The notes under the pieces were generated by a model, which saw only the letters and a program-made list of their open reading frames with translations, was not told the DNA's origin and made no database searches. Shown here one piece after another: positions 36,631 through 45,590 of a stretch of DNA of 64,000 bases. Position numbers and translations under genes: made by a program. The stretch comes from Parvularcula sp. IMCC14364 (GTDB lineage: Bacteria; Pseudomonadota; Alphaproteobacteria; Caulobacterales; Parvularculaceae), in contig NZ_CP132334.1 of NCBI RefSeq assembly GCF_030758415.1, positions 1,736,001-1,800,000 of the forward strand, read 5' to 3'. Position 1 is the first letter of the stretch; the number at the start of each line of letters is the position of its first letter.

Positions 36631-37605
36631 ATGCTGGCAAATATTCTTTTCATAGTACTGGGGCTTGGCCTCCTCATCGTTGGCGGCGACCTTCTCGTGC
36701 GCGGCGCAGTAAGCCTCGCAAGCAGGCTCAATATTCCAACCCTGCTTATCAGCCTGACTATTGTTGCTTTTGGCACCTCTGCGCCTGAGTTCGTTGTCAC
36801 TTTGCAGGACGTGCTGACAGGCGATGCGACCAGTAACGGTATTGCCATGGGTAATATCATCGGTTCAAATATCGCGAATGTGCTGCTGGTACTTGGTATG
36901 CCGGCTATTCTTTACCCCATAGCCATGAACCTGCCAGGCTGCAAACGCCATGCGACCGTCATGGTGCTGGCGTCCATCATGTTTGCCTATTTCGTATATG
37001 TGCTGGGCGCCATTGGTACCACCGCCGGCATCGTTCTGATGGGCAGTATATTTCTGTATATTGTCTATATTGGCTGGCGTGCGACACAGCCGGGCGGTGA
37101 AGAAGAGCCTGTGCTCGAAGACCTTGAAGAATTTACCGAGGACGATGCATTCTGGAAAACACCCGCCTTCCTCATCGCAGGTCTGATCGGCCTGCCCCTT
37201 GGGGCGAAGCTGCTTGTGGACAACGGTTCGGTCATCGCCAGTGAGCTTGGTGTGCGCGAAGAAGTTATCGGTTTGACGATTGTTGCGTTCGGAACTTCCC
37301 TGCCCGAACTGGCAACCGTGGTTGCTGCTGCTCTGAAAAAGCAGGCTGAAGTGGCGGTGGGCAACATCGTCGGGTCAAACATTTTCAACCTCCTTTTTGT
37401 CGGCGGCACGGCTGGCCTGGCCGGAACGTCATATTTTACAGATGCTGCACGCAGCATCGACATGCCGGTGATGCTGGCAAGCACAGCAGTTCTGGCAATC
37501 CTGATATTCACCGGGATGCGCCTCAACAGAGTACTGGCTGTGGGCATGTGCCTCGCTTATGTGGGATACATCATATTCATCGGATCGAAATCCGTTCTCA
37601 TATGA
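36631..37605 (+). CDS. Calcium/sodium (cation/H+) antiporter, CaCA family
   Basis: 324 residues in two inverted repeats, each carrying an alpha motif: TIVAFGTSAPEFVVTLQDVLTG...GNIIGSNIANVLLVLG and TIVAFGTSLPELATVVAAALKKQAEVAVGNIVGSNIFNLLFVGG. The Glu in APE and LPE and the GNIxGSN turns bind the cation. About ten transmembrane helices, inner membrane. It resembles E. coli YrbG. An acidic loop EEEPVLEDLEEFTEDD joins the halves. Ribosome site is weak (CACGGGGT). Confidence 0.93.
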   Translation: MLANILFIVLGLGLLIVGGDLLVRGAVSLASRLNIPTLLISLTIVAFGTSAPEFVVTLQDVLTGDATSNGIAMGNIIGSNIANVLLVLGMPAILYPIAMNLPGCKRHATVMVLASIMFAYFVYVLGAIGTTAGIVLMGSIFLYIVYIGWRATQPGGEEEPVLEDLEEFTEDDAFWKTPAFLIAGLIGLPLGAKLLVDNGSVIASELGVREEVIGLTIVAFGTSLPELATVVAAALKKQAEVAVGNIVGSNIFNLLFVGGTAGLAGTSYFTDAARSIDMPVMLASTAVLAILIFTGMRLNRVLAVGMCLAYVGYIIFIGSKSVLI

Positions 37606-37618
37606 TGCCTGCCTTCTC

Positions 37619-38392
37619 ATGACCGGTAATCAGCCCTCCAGAACCGCTCTTGTCACCGGCGGCGCCGTTCGTATCGGTCGACAGTTGGCCGTTGCACTGG
37701 CCCACGCAGACTATCACGTCATTATCCACTACCGCGCCTCGAACCTCGCTGCGGAAGAACTGGCAAATGAGATCCGCAAGAATGGCGGCGCAGCATCAAC
37801 GCTTCAGGCTGACCTTCTCAACCGTGCCCATGTCGGACAACTGATTGCAAATGCGGGATCAAAAGCAAAAGCGCCAATATCTATTCTGGTGAACTGTGCC
37901 TCCGCCTTCGAAGATGACAGCGTCGAGACTTTCACGGATGAAAGCTGGGACACGCACATGGACGTACACCTGCGCACCCCCATGATGCTCGCACAGCGTT
38001 TTGCCCAACAAATAGACGCTGATGCAGACAATCAGATTATCAACATTATCGACCAGCGTGTCTGGGCACTCACGCCAAAGTTTTTCACCTACACGTTATC
38101 AAAAGCAGCTTTATGGACGGCGACGCAGACACTGGCGCAGGCTCTTGGCCCAAAAGGCATCCGGGTCAATGCGATTGGTCCCGGCCCGACATTGAAAAAC
38201 AAGCGCCAATCGGACGAGGACTGGCAAAAACAGAACGACGCGACCATTCTGGGCTATGGTGCGACACCGGATGACATTGCAGCTGCTCTCCTGTATTTAC
38301 TATCAGCTAAAGCAGTGACCGGACAGATGATTGCCGTTGATGGCGGCCAGCATCTTGCCTGGGAAACGCCGGATTTATTGGTGAACGAATAA
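37619..38392 (+). CDS. SDR oxidoreductase, pteridine-reductase (FolM)-like
   Basis: 257 residues, short-chain dehydrogenase/reductase. The cofactor motif TALVTGGAVRIGRQLA has the RIG ending typical of pteridine/dihydromonapterin reductases, and the catalytic Tyr-x3-Lys is in FTYTLSKAALWT. It is followed 2 bp later by folB, so a role in reducing a pterin in the folate pathway is likely (context inference). The start at 37619 has no clear ribosome site and lies 13 bp after the antiporter stop; the frame is open from 37559. Confidence 0.82.
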   Translation: MTGNQPSRTALVTGGAVRIGRQLAVALAHADYHVIIHYRASNLAAEELANEIRKNGGAASTLQADLLNRAHVGQLIANAGSKAKAPISILVNCASAFEDDSVETFTDESWDTHMDVHLRTPMMLAQRFAQQIDADADNQIINIIDQRVWALTPKFFTYTLSKAALWTATQTLAQALGPKGIRVNAIGPGPTLKNKRQSDEDWQKQNDATILGYGATPDDIAAALLYLLSAKAVTGQMIAVDGGQHLAWETPDLLVNE

Positions 38393-38394
38393 GC

Positions 38395-38817
38395 ATGGCT
38401 GAAAAGACGACAGAAAATCTGGCTGATCTGCGGCTCTACCAGGATCAGGCGACCCAGCCACAGCGTATCATCTTCGTGAAGGACTTGCGTGTTGATGCTT
38501 TTATTGGCGCCTATGAAGAAGAAATGGGCCAGTCGCAGCCGATTATCATCAATATTGAGATGCAAGTGACCGAGCCTTCAAACCCCGTGTCGGACCAGCT
38601 TGAAGACGTTGTCTGCTACAATCGGATCGTAAAAAATATTGATGCGATACTGGGCGAAGGTCATATCAAACTTGTCGAAACGCTGGCAGAGCGTATTGCG
38701 GCGATGTGTCTCGCACACCCCATGGGCCTTTCTGCCCGTGTGCGGGTGGATAAACCCAATGCGATTGCTGCGGCCGCTGGTGCCGGTGTCGAAATCCTTC
38801 GTCACAAGAAACGCTGA
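38395..38817 (+). CDS. folB: Dihydroneopterin aldolase
   Basis: 140 residues. Converts 7,8-dihydroneopterin to 6-hydroxymethyl-dihydropterin and glycolaldehyde in folate synthesis. FolB marks: FVKDLRVDAFIGAYEEEMGQSQPIIINIEM, the VCYNRIVKNI stretch and the helix IKLVETLAERIAAMCLA with Glu in the pterin site, then VRVDKPNAIAAAAGAGVEI. The N-terminus carries about 25 extra residues. It is coupled to the upstream SDR gene. Confidence 0.92.
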   Translation: MAEKTTENLADLRLYQDQATQPQRIIFVKDLRVDAFIGAYEEEMGQSQPIIINIEMQVTEPSNPVSDQLEDVVCYNRIVKNIDAILGEGHIKLVETLAERIAAMCLAHPMGLSARVRVDKPNAIAAAAGAGVEILRHKKR

Positions 38818-38847
38818 ACAATCATCCAACTTCAAGGGAGTTACATC

Positions 38848-40608
38848 ATGAAGTTCGTACATTTACTGATGCTGGGCATCGCAGGAGCAGCGCTGACTGC
38901 CTGCGGCGGTGAGAAAAGTACACCCGAGGCTATGGCCGAAAACGAGGACGTGACAGTAGAAGTTACCACTGAAGCTGTCGCAGAACCCTCCACCGCAATA
39001 CCGGACCTGCCTGCATTGCCGGACATCTCGGAAGCACAATTCCGGGATTACCTGCAGACTCTGGCTTCTGACGATTTTGAAGGCCGCGCACCGGCCACTG
39101 CCGGCGGGCGCAAAACGGTCGACTGGCTTGAAGCGCGGATGCAGGAGATGGGGTTGAAGCCGGCCAATGGCGACAGTTACCGGCAGGATGTGCCGCTGGT
39201 TGAGATCACCCTGATCCCACAACAATCCAGTTTCGCAATCACAACAGCCGATGGGGCCTCCTCCGTTCTTCCATACAGGCAAGAAAGTGTCTACTGGACC
39301 AAACGCGTCGTAGAAGATGTCAGCTTTGAAGACTCAGAGCTTGTCTTTGTCGGCTATGGTGTCGTTGCACCTGAATATGACTGGAATGACTATGAAGGCG
39401 TCGACGTTTCAGGCAAAACCGTGGTCATGCTCGTCAATGATCCGGGATATGCCACACAAAACCCCGATCTCTTCAACGGTAATTCCATGACCTATTACGG
39501 TCGATGGACCTATAAATATGAAGAAGCGGCCCGCCAGGGTGCAGCTGCAGCCATCGTTGTGCATCAGACTGCGCCTGCCGCTTATGGTTGGGGTGTTGTC
39601 GAGGGTAGCTGGTCCGGCCCGCAACTGGACCTTGAGCGCCCCGACGGCGGCGAGAACAGAGTGGCGCTGGAAGGCTGGATTCAGGAATCCGTTGCAGAGC
39701 GTCTCTTTGCTGAAGCGGGCCTCGACTTTGCGCAAGCACAACAAGATGCCCTTTCCCCTGATTTCACGCCTGTGCCCATGACAGGCCTGACTGCCAGCGG
39801 CAAGATCAAGAACAACATCAACCGCAATTCATCACAGAATGTTGCCGGCTATATTGAAGGTGCGAGCGCACCAGATGAGTATATTCTGTATATGGCGCAC
39901 TGGGATCACCTTGGCCGCACATTTGCCGCTGTTGGTGGCGGCTCTGGCGATGGTGACACTATATCCAACGGCGCGGTCGACAACGCCACTGGAACGTCAG
40001 GCATCCTGAATATTGCACAGTCTTTTGCTGATGCGGACATGCAACCGGAACGCTCCATACTTTTCGTTGCCGTGACAGCTGAAGAATCAGGCCTTTTGGG
40101 GTCAGCCTATTACGCTGAAGATCCGCTCGTGCCCTTCAGCAAAACTGTTGGCGGCATTAACATTGATGCCATGCTCTCCGGTGGGGTCAGCAAGGATATC
40201 ACCGTCATTGGCTACGGCGCTTCCGAACTGGAAGACCTGCTGAAAGCGGCAACAGACAAACGCGGCATGTATCTGCGCCCTGACCCTGAGCCTGAAAAGG
40301 GCTATTTCTATCGCTCAGACCACGTCTCATTGGCGAAAAAGGGTGTACCCATGCTCTATTCCAAAAATGGTATCGACCTGGTTGTCGGTGGCGAAGCTGC
40401 CGGTACGGCTATCAGCGAAAACTACCGTGCAAATCTCTATCATAAGCCGGCGGATGAATATTCCGAGGACTGGGAAGTAGGCGGGATCATGACAACACTG
40501 GAAATCCTGCGGGATGTCGGCGGCTATATGGCCTACTCTGACATTCAACCCAACTGGTATGATGGCAACGAGTTTCGCGCCCTGCGTGATTCCCAGATGG
40601 GTAACTAG
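38848..40608 (+). CDS. M28-family metallopeptidase lipoprotein
   Basis: 586 residues. Lipoprotein signal ends LTAC (then GGEKST), followed by an acidic linker. A PA (protease-associated) domain lies about 150-330 and the M28 zinc peptidase at about 340-560: YMAHWDHLG (metal His/Asp), NGAVDNATGTSGILNIAQ (bridging Asp), VTAEESGLLGSAYY (catalytic Glu pair) and FYRSDHVSLAKKGVPML (last His). It resembles bacterial aminopeptidases that trim exported peptides. AAGGGAG precedes the ATG by 8 bases. Confidence 0.9.
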   Translation: MKFVHLLMLGIAGAALTACGGEKSTPEAMAENEDVTVEVTTEAVAEPSTAIPDLPALPDISEAQFRDYLQTLASDDFEGRAPATAGGRKTVDWLEARMQEMGLKPANGDSYRQDVPLVEITLIPQQSSFAITTADGASSVLPYRQESVYWTKRVVEDVSFEDSELVFVGYGVVAPEYDWNDYEGVDVSGKTVVMLVNDPGYATQNPDLFNGNSMTYYGRWTYKYEEAARQGAAAAIVVHQTAPAAYGWGVVEGSWSGPQLDLERPDGGENRVALEGWIQESVAERLFAEAGLDFAQAQQDALSPDFTPVPMTGLTASGKIKNNINRNSSQNVAGYIEGASAPDEYILYMAHWDHLGRTFAAVGGGSGDGDTISNGAVDNATGTSGILNIAQSFADADMQPERSILFVAVTAEESGLLGSAYYAEDPLVPFSKTVGGINIDAMLSGGVSKDITVIGYGASELEDLLKAATDKRGMYLRPDPEPEKGYFYRSDHVSLAKKGVPMLYSKNGIDLVVGGEAAGTAISENYRANLYHKPADEYSEDWEVGGIMTTLEILRDVGGYMAYSDIQPNWYDGNEFRALRDSQMGN

Positions 40609-40616
40609 ATAATTAA

Positions 40617-40654
40617 GAGGCTTCCCAGTACGACTGACGCATTGTGGAAGCCTC
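40617..40654. terminator. Stem-loop after the M28 gene
   Basis: Perfect 9-bp stem GAGGCTTCC/GGAAGCCTC with a 20-base loop, 9 bases after the peptidase stop. There is no T run, so termination would be factor-assisted or the hairpin may protect the mRNA end. Confidence 0.4.
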
Positions 40655-40708
40655 AACTATAGCCCCTTGCCCGCCGCGACGATGCTGGTGAAACCTGTGC
40701 ATCTGTTG

Positions 40709-40732
40709 CCTCGACATGAAGCTGCTTATAAT
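40709..40732 (+). promoter_or_regulatory. Putative uvrC promoter
   Basis: A perfect TATAAT at 40727-40732 with a weak -35 (TTGCCT at 15 bp, or CTGTTG at 18 bp). The predicted start is about 32 bases before the uvrC start codon. No LexA box is seen beside it. Confidence 0.4.
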
Positions 40733-40770
40733 GGCTTTATCTCATTCAGGCAGCGCCCTATTACTTTCTT

Positions 40771-42720
40771 GTGACCAATCAATCTTCCAATCAGGAAACA
40801 CAAAGCACAGACAGCGCACCTTTACACGGCGCTGAGCTGATTGCGGCCAAGGTCAAGCTGCTGCCTGACAGGCCCGGTGTCTATCGGATGCTCGGGGCAG
40901 AACAGGACGTGCTATATGTTGGCAAGGCACGATCACTCAAAAAGCGCGTCGCCAGCTACACCAAGCTTGGCGGACATTCCAACCGGATCATGCGGATGAT
41001 ATCCCTGACCCGCAGTATGGAATTTGTTGTCACCGAGACAGAAACAGAAAGCCTGCTGCTTGAAGCAAACCTCATCAAGCAGCTGAAACCCAAATTCAAT
41101 GTGTTACTGAGGGACGACAAGTCTTTCGCAAATATTCTCATCGCGACAGACCATCCCGCACCACAAATCGTAAAACACCGTGGCGCACAAAAACGCACTG
41201 GCCACTATTTCGGTCCGTTCGCCTCGGCAGGTGCCGTCAATCGCACCATCAACACACTGCAAAAGGCTTTTTTATTAAGAACCTGTACGGACAGTTTTTA
41301 CGAAAACAGGTCACGCCCCTGCCTCCTGCACCAGATCAAGCGTTGTGCCGCTCCTTGTGTGGGATTGGTCACTGATGATGAATATGGCGCGCTGGTGGCG
41401 GAAGCCACAGACTTTCTGCGCGGCAACAATTCCAGGATCCAGAGCGAGCTATCGCGGGAAATGGAACAGGCTGCTGCCGAGCTGGATTTCGAGAAAGCTG
41501 CGGGGTTGCGCGACCGGATCAGGGCGCTCACCTTCGTACAAGGAGCGCAGGATATTAACCCCGGCACAGTGACGAATGCGGATGTATTTGCAATCCATTG
41601 CACTGGCGGCCAGTCCTGCGTGCAGACTTTCTTTTTCAGGGCGGGGCAGAACTGGGGCAACCATTCATTTTATCCCCGACATGCCGCGGAAGACTCACCA
41701 GCAGATATTCTCGGGGCATTTCTGGCCCAGTTTTATGAAAACCGTGACGCACCGCCACTGATCCTCTTGAGCGAGAAAATCGCTGAAGCCGACTTGCTGT
41801 CTGAGGCCTTGACGATCCGCTCACAGCGTAAAGTAGATGTGCACACGCCTCAACGTGGTGAGAAGCGCGATCTTGTGCAACACGCCTTGATGAACGCGCG
41901 TGAAGCGCTGGGACGGCATTTATCGGAAAGCGTTGCCCAGAAAAAACTCATGCGACAACTTGCAGACAAGGCCGGTATGGAGACACCGCCGACCCGGATC
42001 GAGGTCTACGACAACTCGCATATCTCCGGCACCAATGCTGTTGGCGGTATGATAGTGGCGGGTGAAGAAGGCTTCAGGAAAAATCAGTACAGAAAATTCA
42101 ATATAAAGTCGGATGATCTGGCACCCGGCGATGATTTCGGAATGATGCGTGAAGTGCTGACACGACGTTTTTCCCGGTTATTGAAAGAAGACACGCCGGG
42201 ATCTGAGACATGGCCCGATCTGATTGTCATTGACGGCGGCGCTGGTCAGCTCTCCGCTGCCAGAAAAGCCATGCAGGAAACAGGCATTGATATTGGCCCT
42301 GACACTGAAACGGGTCAGATCATGCTTATCTCAGTCGCCAAGGGACGCCGGGAAGATGCACAGGGCAACAAACGCACAGATCGCACTATGGGCGCCACAG
42401 GGGAGCAGTTTTTCGTCACCGGCAAGGAGCCGTTTACGCTGCCACCACGCGACCCCGTCCTTTATTATCTGCAACGCCTGCGTGATGAGGCACACCGATA
42501 TGCCATCGGCTCTCACCGCGCACGACGCAAGCAGCAATTAAGCAGCAGCCCACTGGACGAAATTGATGGTGTGGGCGGAAAGCGCAAACGCGCCCTGTTG
42601 CTGCATTTCGGCTCCGCAAAAGCTGTGTCTCGGGCCAAGGCAGAAGACCTGGCTGCGGTAGAGGGTATTTCCCAATCTCTTGCCCGGCGAATCTACGATC
42701 ATTTTCATGGTGATGGCTAA
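40771..42720 (+). CDS. uvrC: UvrABC excinuclease subunit C
   Basis: Makes the two incisions in nucleotide excision repair; 649 residues. GIY-YIG nuclease at the N-terminus ([31 protein letters not shown]), UVR domain around 200-240, RNase H-like endonuclease ([24 protein letters not shown]), and C-terminal HhH motifs ([25 protein letters not shown]). Start is GTG at 40771; there is no upstream ATG in frame with support. Confidence 0.96.
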   Translation: MTNQSSNQETQSTDSAPLHGAELIAAKVKLLPDRPGVYRMLGAEQDVLYVGKARSLKKRVASYTKLGGHSNRIMRMISLTRSMEFVVTETETESLLLEANLIKQLKPKFNVLLRDDKSFANILIATDHPAPQIVKHRGAQKRTGHYFGPFASAGAVNRTINTLQKAFLLRTCTDSFYENRSRPCLLHQIKRCAAPCVGLVTDDEYGALVAEATDFLRGNNSRIQSELSREMEQAAAELDFEKAAGLRDRIRALTFVQGAQDINPGTVTNADVFAIHCTGGQSCVQTFFFRAGQNWGNHSFYPRHAAEDSPADILGAFLAQFYENRDAPPLILLSEKIAEADLLSEALTIRSQRKVDVHTPQRGEKRDLVQHALMNAREALGRHLSESVAQKKLMRQLADKAGMETPPTRIEVYDNSHISGTNAVGGMIVAGEEGFRKNQYRKFNIKSDDLAPGDDFGMMREVLTRRFSRLLKEDTPGSETWPDLIVIDGGAGQLSAARKAMQETGIDIGPDTETGQIMLISVAKGRREDAQGNKRTDRTMGATGEQFFVTGKEPFTLPPRDPVLYYLQRLRDEAHRYAIGSHRARRKQQLSSSPLDEIDGVGGKRKRALLLHFGSAKAVSRAKAEDLAAVEGISQSLARRIYDHFHGDG

Positions 42721-42739
42721 GCACCAAAAAGTGAAACCG

Positions 42740-42774
42740 GGCCGGGCAAAGGCTCGAAAGATCAGTGCCCGGCC
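42740..42774. terminator. Stem-loop between uvrC and the EF-hand gene
   Basis: 9-bp perfect stem GGCCGGGCA/TGCCCGGCC with a 17-base loop between convergent genes. No T run on either strand, so it is a weak or factor-dependent terminator at best. Confidence 0.45.
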
Positions 42775-42784
42775 TCAGTGATAC

Positions 42785-43267
42785 CTATTCCTGGCCTTTG
42801 CGGCCTCCACCTTTCCTGCCGCGTCGTTCGTTCATCGCGGCTTCAGCTTCAGCCTTGCTGATTGCCCCGTCACCATCTGTATCCAGTCTTGAGAGCTTCC
42901 GGTTCTCAGCGGCCATGAATTCCTCACGTGAAATCACGCCATCATTATCGAGGTCAATTTCAGATTTTCGGGCCTGCCGCCTCTCTTCACGTTGCAGTTC
43001 GCGTTGGTTTTTCATCGCCGCACGATCCTGTTCTGTCAGATAGCCATCGCCATCCATATCCATGCGGGCGAAAGCAGCGTCACGCATGGCGGCCTGCTTT
43101 TCTCTGGTAATAAGCCCGTCACCATTCGTGTCAGCTTTCTAGAACCGGTCACGGTCCTGTCTCGGGCCCTTTTGGCCTTCTTCTGCCTGTGCCACAGCGG
43201 CACCCAGCAAGAGGCTCCCCGCACCAGCCGCCAATATGAGGCCTGTTATTTTTCCTGTTTTCATCAT
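42785..43267 (-). pseudogene. Secreted EF-hand protein with an in-frame amber stop
   Basis: Read from the paired ATG at 43267 (AAAGGA upstream), the frame encodes a signal peptide (LILAAGAGSLLLGAAVAQA), then QDRDRF, then TAG at 43139-43141, then continues open to 42785. After the stop come four EF-hand loops: ADTNGDGLITRE, MDMDGDGYLTEQ, IDLDNDGVISRE and LDTDGDGAISKA. Homologous proteins read F-E/D-K-A-D at this point, so a single base change from GAG or AAG would explain the stop. Without readthrough, only a 42-residue secreted stub, or a leaderless 100-residue product from Met 43087, would form. Total restored length is 160 residues. Confidence 0.8.
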
Positions 43268-43527
43268 CTCGTATTCCTTTCAAAAATGGCAATGTTCCCA
43301 CCATCACAGGCTTGAACGGATGGCGTGCCCTTGACCCGTCGCGGATTACGCAAACTTCACGAAACGGTCAGTTTCTGCGGGAAAGCTCTAGCCGGTTCCA
43401 AAGAACTGGATACATGATGAAACCCTTTACGCTTGCCCCTATCAAGCTGATAGGATTTGCACTGTCTCATTGATTCATCGCCACAATCGCCCTAGCTGTT
43501 GGCCGTGGTAACGAGGAATTATGTCCC

Positions 43528-44448
43528 ATGACACTAGTTAAATCACTTATTCTGACCTGTTCAATCGCTGTACTGCTCGCAGCTTGCGGTGGTGAGAAAA
43601 CAACTGAAGAAAAAATCTCCGATGCGGCAAAAGAAGCGGAAGAAACTGTAACCAAGGCTGTTAACGACGCAGAAGAAACTCTTTCCGATGTTGCCGACGA
43701 CATGCAGGAAACACTGGCTGCGGCGACGGAGCCCGCTCTGTGCGAAGGTTTTGGCCCGCAAACACCGCGCGACATCGCAAGTGCCACAGGCACCAACGAA
43801 AACAAGTTCACAATGGCACCTGCCTCGACTGAAATGAACCTGTGCAATATCCACACACACACCAATGCCGAACATAAAGCACCGGGTTTCAGTGTTTATG
43901 TCGGAGACGGCGTGAATGGCGGGTACGCCTGTAACGGCACATCAGCGCTGACAGAAGCTGAACTGGCGATGCCGGAAAGCAGCGCATATGGCGATGTGAA
44001 GCCAGGTGATACGATTGAAGTTCACTGGGTTCACACTTCCTGTGACATCCAGCCGGGTGAAGGTCTCGGCTCCTGCCTCAGCGACACTTGCGAAAACCCG
44101 CTTCTGCGTGTCGAAGCACAAAGCTTCCTGGTCGTGAATGACCCGAATGCGCTTGATTTCACAGACTTTGGTTATGCCGGTCCTGGTGAAGGGCTGCACC
44201 AGCCAAAAGCGCTGCCAACGGGCACAGGCACACCTGTAGTCTTCCGTGGCTCAACGACTGGCCCGTCTTATACCCAGGCCGTTTGTTCACCATTGGAAGT
44301 GACATGGAGTGTCCGCCCGAACTGCGCCAAGGTTGACATCAATTCCCTGAACCGCTCGGCAGAACAGGGCAATGTATTCAACGAGACCAAGTCTCATGGT
44401 GTGCGCCAACTGGTGACAGCACCGGAGCTTCTGTCTGAAATCGAATAA
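43528..44448 (+). CDS. Delta-class carbonic anhydrase-like lipoprotein
   Basis: 306 residues. Lipoprotein signal (SIAVLLAAC, then GGEKTT), a helical heptad-like stretch at about 25-66 (EEKISDAAKEAEETVTKAVNDAEETLSDV), then a Cys-rich beta domain. The motif NLCNIHTHTNAEHKAPGF contains H109, H111 and H116, as in the delta-class carbonic anhydrase family first described in marine algae, which hydrates CO2 with a His-bound metal. Paired cysteines (CEGFG, CNGTS, CDIQ, CLSDTCENP, CSPLE, NCAKVD) suggest periplasmic disulfides. A Rho-independent terminator follows. Activity is not shown by sequence. Confidence 0.72.
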   Translation: MTLVKSLILTCSIAVLLAACGGEKTTEEKISDAAKEAEETVTKAVNDAEETLSDVADDMQETLAAATEPALCEGFGPQTPRDIASATGTNENKFTMAPASTEMNLCNIHTHTNAEHKAPGFSVYVGDGVNGGYACNGTSALTEAELAMPESSAYGDVKPGDTIEVHWVHTSCDIQPGEGLGSCLSDTCENPLLRVEAQSFLVVNDPNALDFTDFGYAGPGEGLHQPKALPTGTGTPVVFRGSTTGPSYTQAVCSPLEVTWSVRPNCAKVDINSLNRSAEQGNVFNETKSHGVRQLVTAPELLSEIE

Positions 44449-44512
44449 GGCAATTTCAGCCTCCGGGACCAAGACGTCCCGCCAGCTGAATTCCTGCGAT
44501 ACCAAGCGAAGC

Positions 44513-44546
44513 AAACCCGCCCTTAAAGGGGCGGGTTTCTTTTTGC
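44513..44546 (+). terminator. Rho-independent terminator after the carbonic-anhydrase-like gene
   Basis: Stem AAACCCGCCC/GGGCGGGTTT with a 6-base loop followed by CTTTTT. Confidence 0.88.
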
Positions 44547-44611
44547 TTTCAACCAGCTTGGAAACCCGCGAACACGGTTAATGTTGACATAAAAGAAGGG
44601 AGACTTGCGGC

Positions 44612-45589
44612 ATGGATGTCGAACCATCTGAACAGCTCGCACTCTATGCCTGTGACGTGATGTCAGATGGCAAAGTTGAGACTGTGCCTGGAGAGCCCCC
44701 CGAAACCAATGTGCCGAGCGGTGTCGCTTATCGCTGGATACACATTGACCTCAATCATTCGCAGGCGCGCAGCTGGATCGCTTCAACCTGTGATCAGTTT
44801 GTTACCGAGGCGCTGACCCGGCAGGACACCCGCCCCCGTTGCACACGCCACGCTGGTGGACTGATCCTCATTTTGCGCGGCGTCAACCTCAATCCAGACA
44901 GTGATCCGGAGGACATGGTGTCAATTCGTTTGTGGGTCACAGAAAACCTCATCATCTCGGTCCGCTTGCGGCGTCTGATGGCTGTTGTTTCATTGCGTGA
45001 CCGCATGGATGCAAATGATCCGCCTCCAACCACAGCAGACTTTATCAGCTATCTTGCTGCCGGTCTGACTGAAAAAATGGATCCGGTTATCACCAGCCTC
45101 ACAGACAAAACCGATGAACTGGAAGATCGAAGCATCGAAAATCAGACCGTTATGCGTGCCGACCTTTCAGAATTGCGCCGTACAACGATCATCCTGCGGC
45201 GTTACGTTGCCCCGCAAAGGGATGCCCTGAACAGGCTCAGCATGGAGCCTGTCAGCTTCATAACTGATGAACAACGTATTGCCGTGCGCGAGACCGTCGA
45301 CAGAATTATGCGCCTTGTGGAGGAACTGGAAGCCCTGCGAGAGCGCAGCATTGTTCTGTACGAACAGCTTTCAGATAAACGGGCTGAAGAAATGAACCGC
45401 AACATGCTCGTCTTGTCTGTGGTTGCCGCGGTATTTCTGCCGCTTGGTTTCCTTACCGGCCTCCTAGGAGTTAATATCGGCGGCATACCAGGAGCGAATG
45501 TTCCGTGGGCATTTGGCGTTTTCAGCGTTTTCCTGATACTGATTTCCACAGCGCTCCTGTGGTACTTCCGCAAACTGAAATGGATATAA
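44612..45589 (+). CDS. zntB: CorA/ZntB-family divalent cation transporter
   Basis: 325 residues: a large cytoplasmic alpha/beta and helical funnel, then two C-terminal transmembrane helices joined by the GVN motif (residues 286-288) in LTGLLGVNIGGIPGANVPWAF. GVNIGGIPG and the length match ZntB, a zinc transporter, more than CorA (GMNF), but the ion is not proven. GGGAG lies 9 bases before the ATG. The downstream MscS gene begins on the last base after its stop (TAATGTG), so the two are coupled. Confidence 0.87.
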   Translation: MDVEPSEQLALYACDVMSDGKVETVPGEPPETNVPSGVAYRWIHIDLNHSQARSWIASTCDQFVTEALTRQDTRPRCTRHAGGLILILRGVNLNPDSDPEDMVSIRLWVTENLIISVRLRRLMAVVSLRDRMDANDPPPTTADFISYLAAGLTEKMDPVITSLTDKTDELEDRSIENQTVMRADLSELRRTTIILRRYVAPQRDALNRLSMEPVSFITDEQRIAVRETVDRIMRLVEELEALRERSIVLYEQLSDKRAEEMNRNMLVLSVVAAVFLPLGFLTGLLGVNIGGIPGANVPWAFGVFSVFLILISTALLWYFRKLKWI

Positions 45590-45590
45590 T

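Noticed and set aside
44584-44589. TTGACA before the ZntB-type gene as a -35 box
   Set aside because: Only about 22 bases remain to the ATG, too few for a -10 box, start site and ribosome site.
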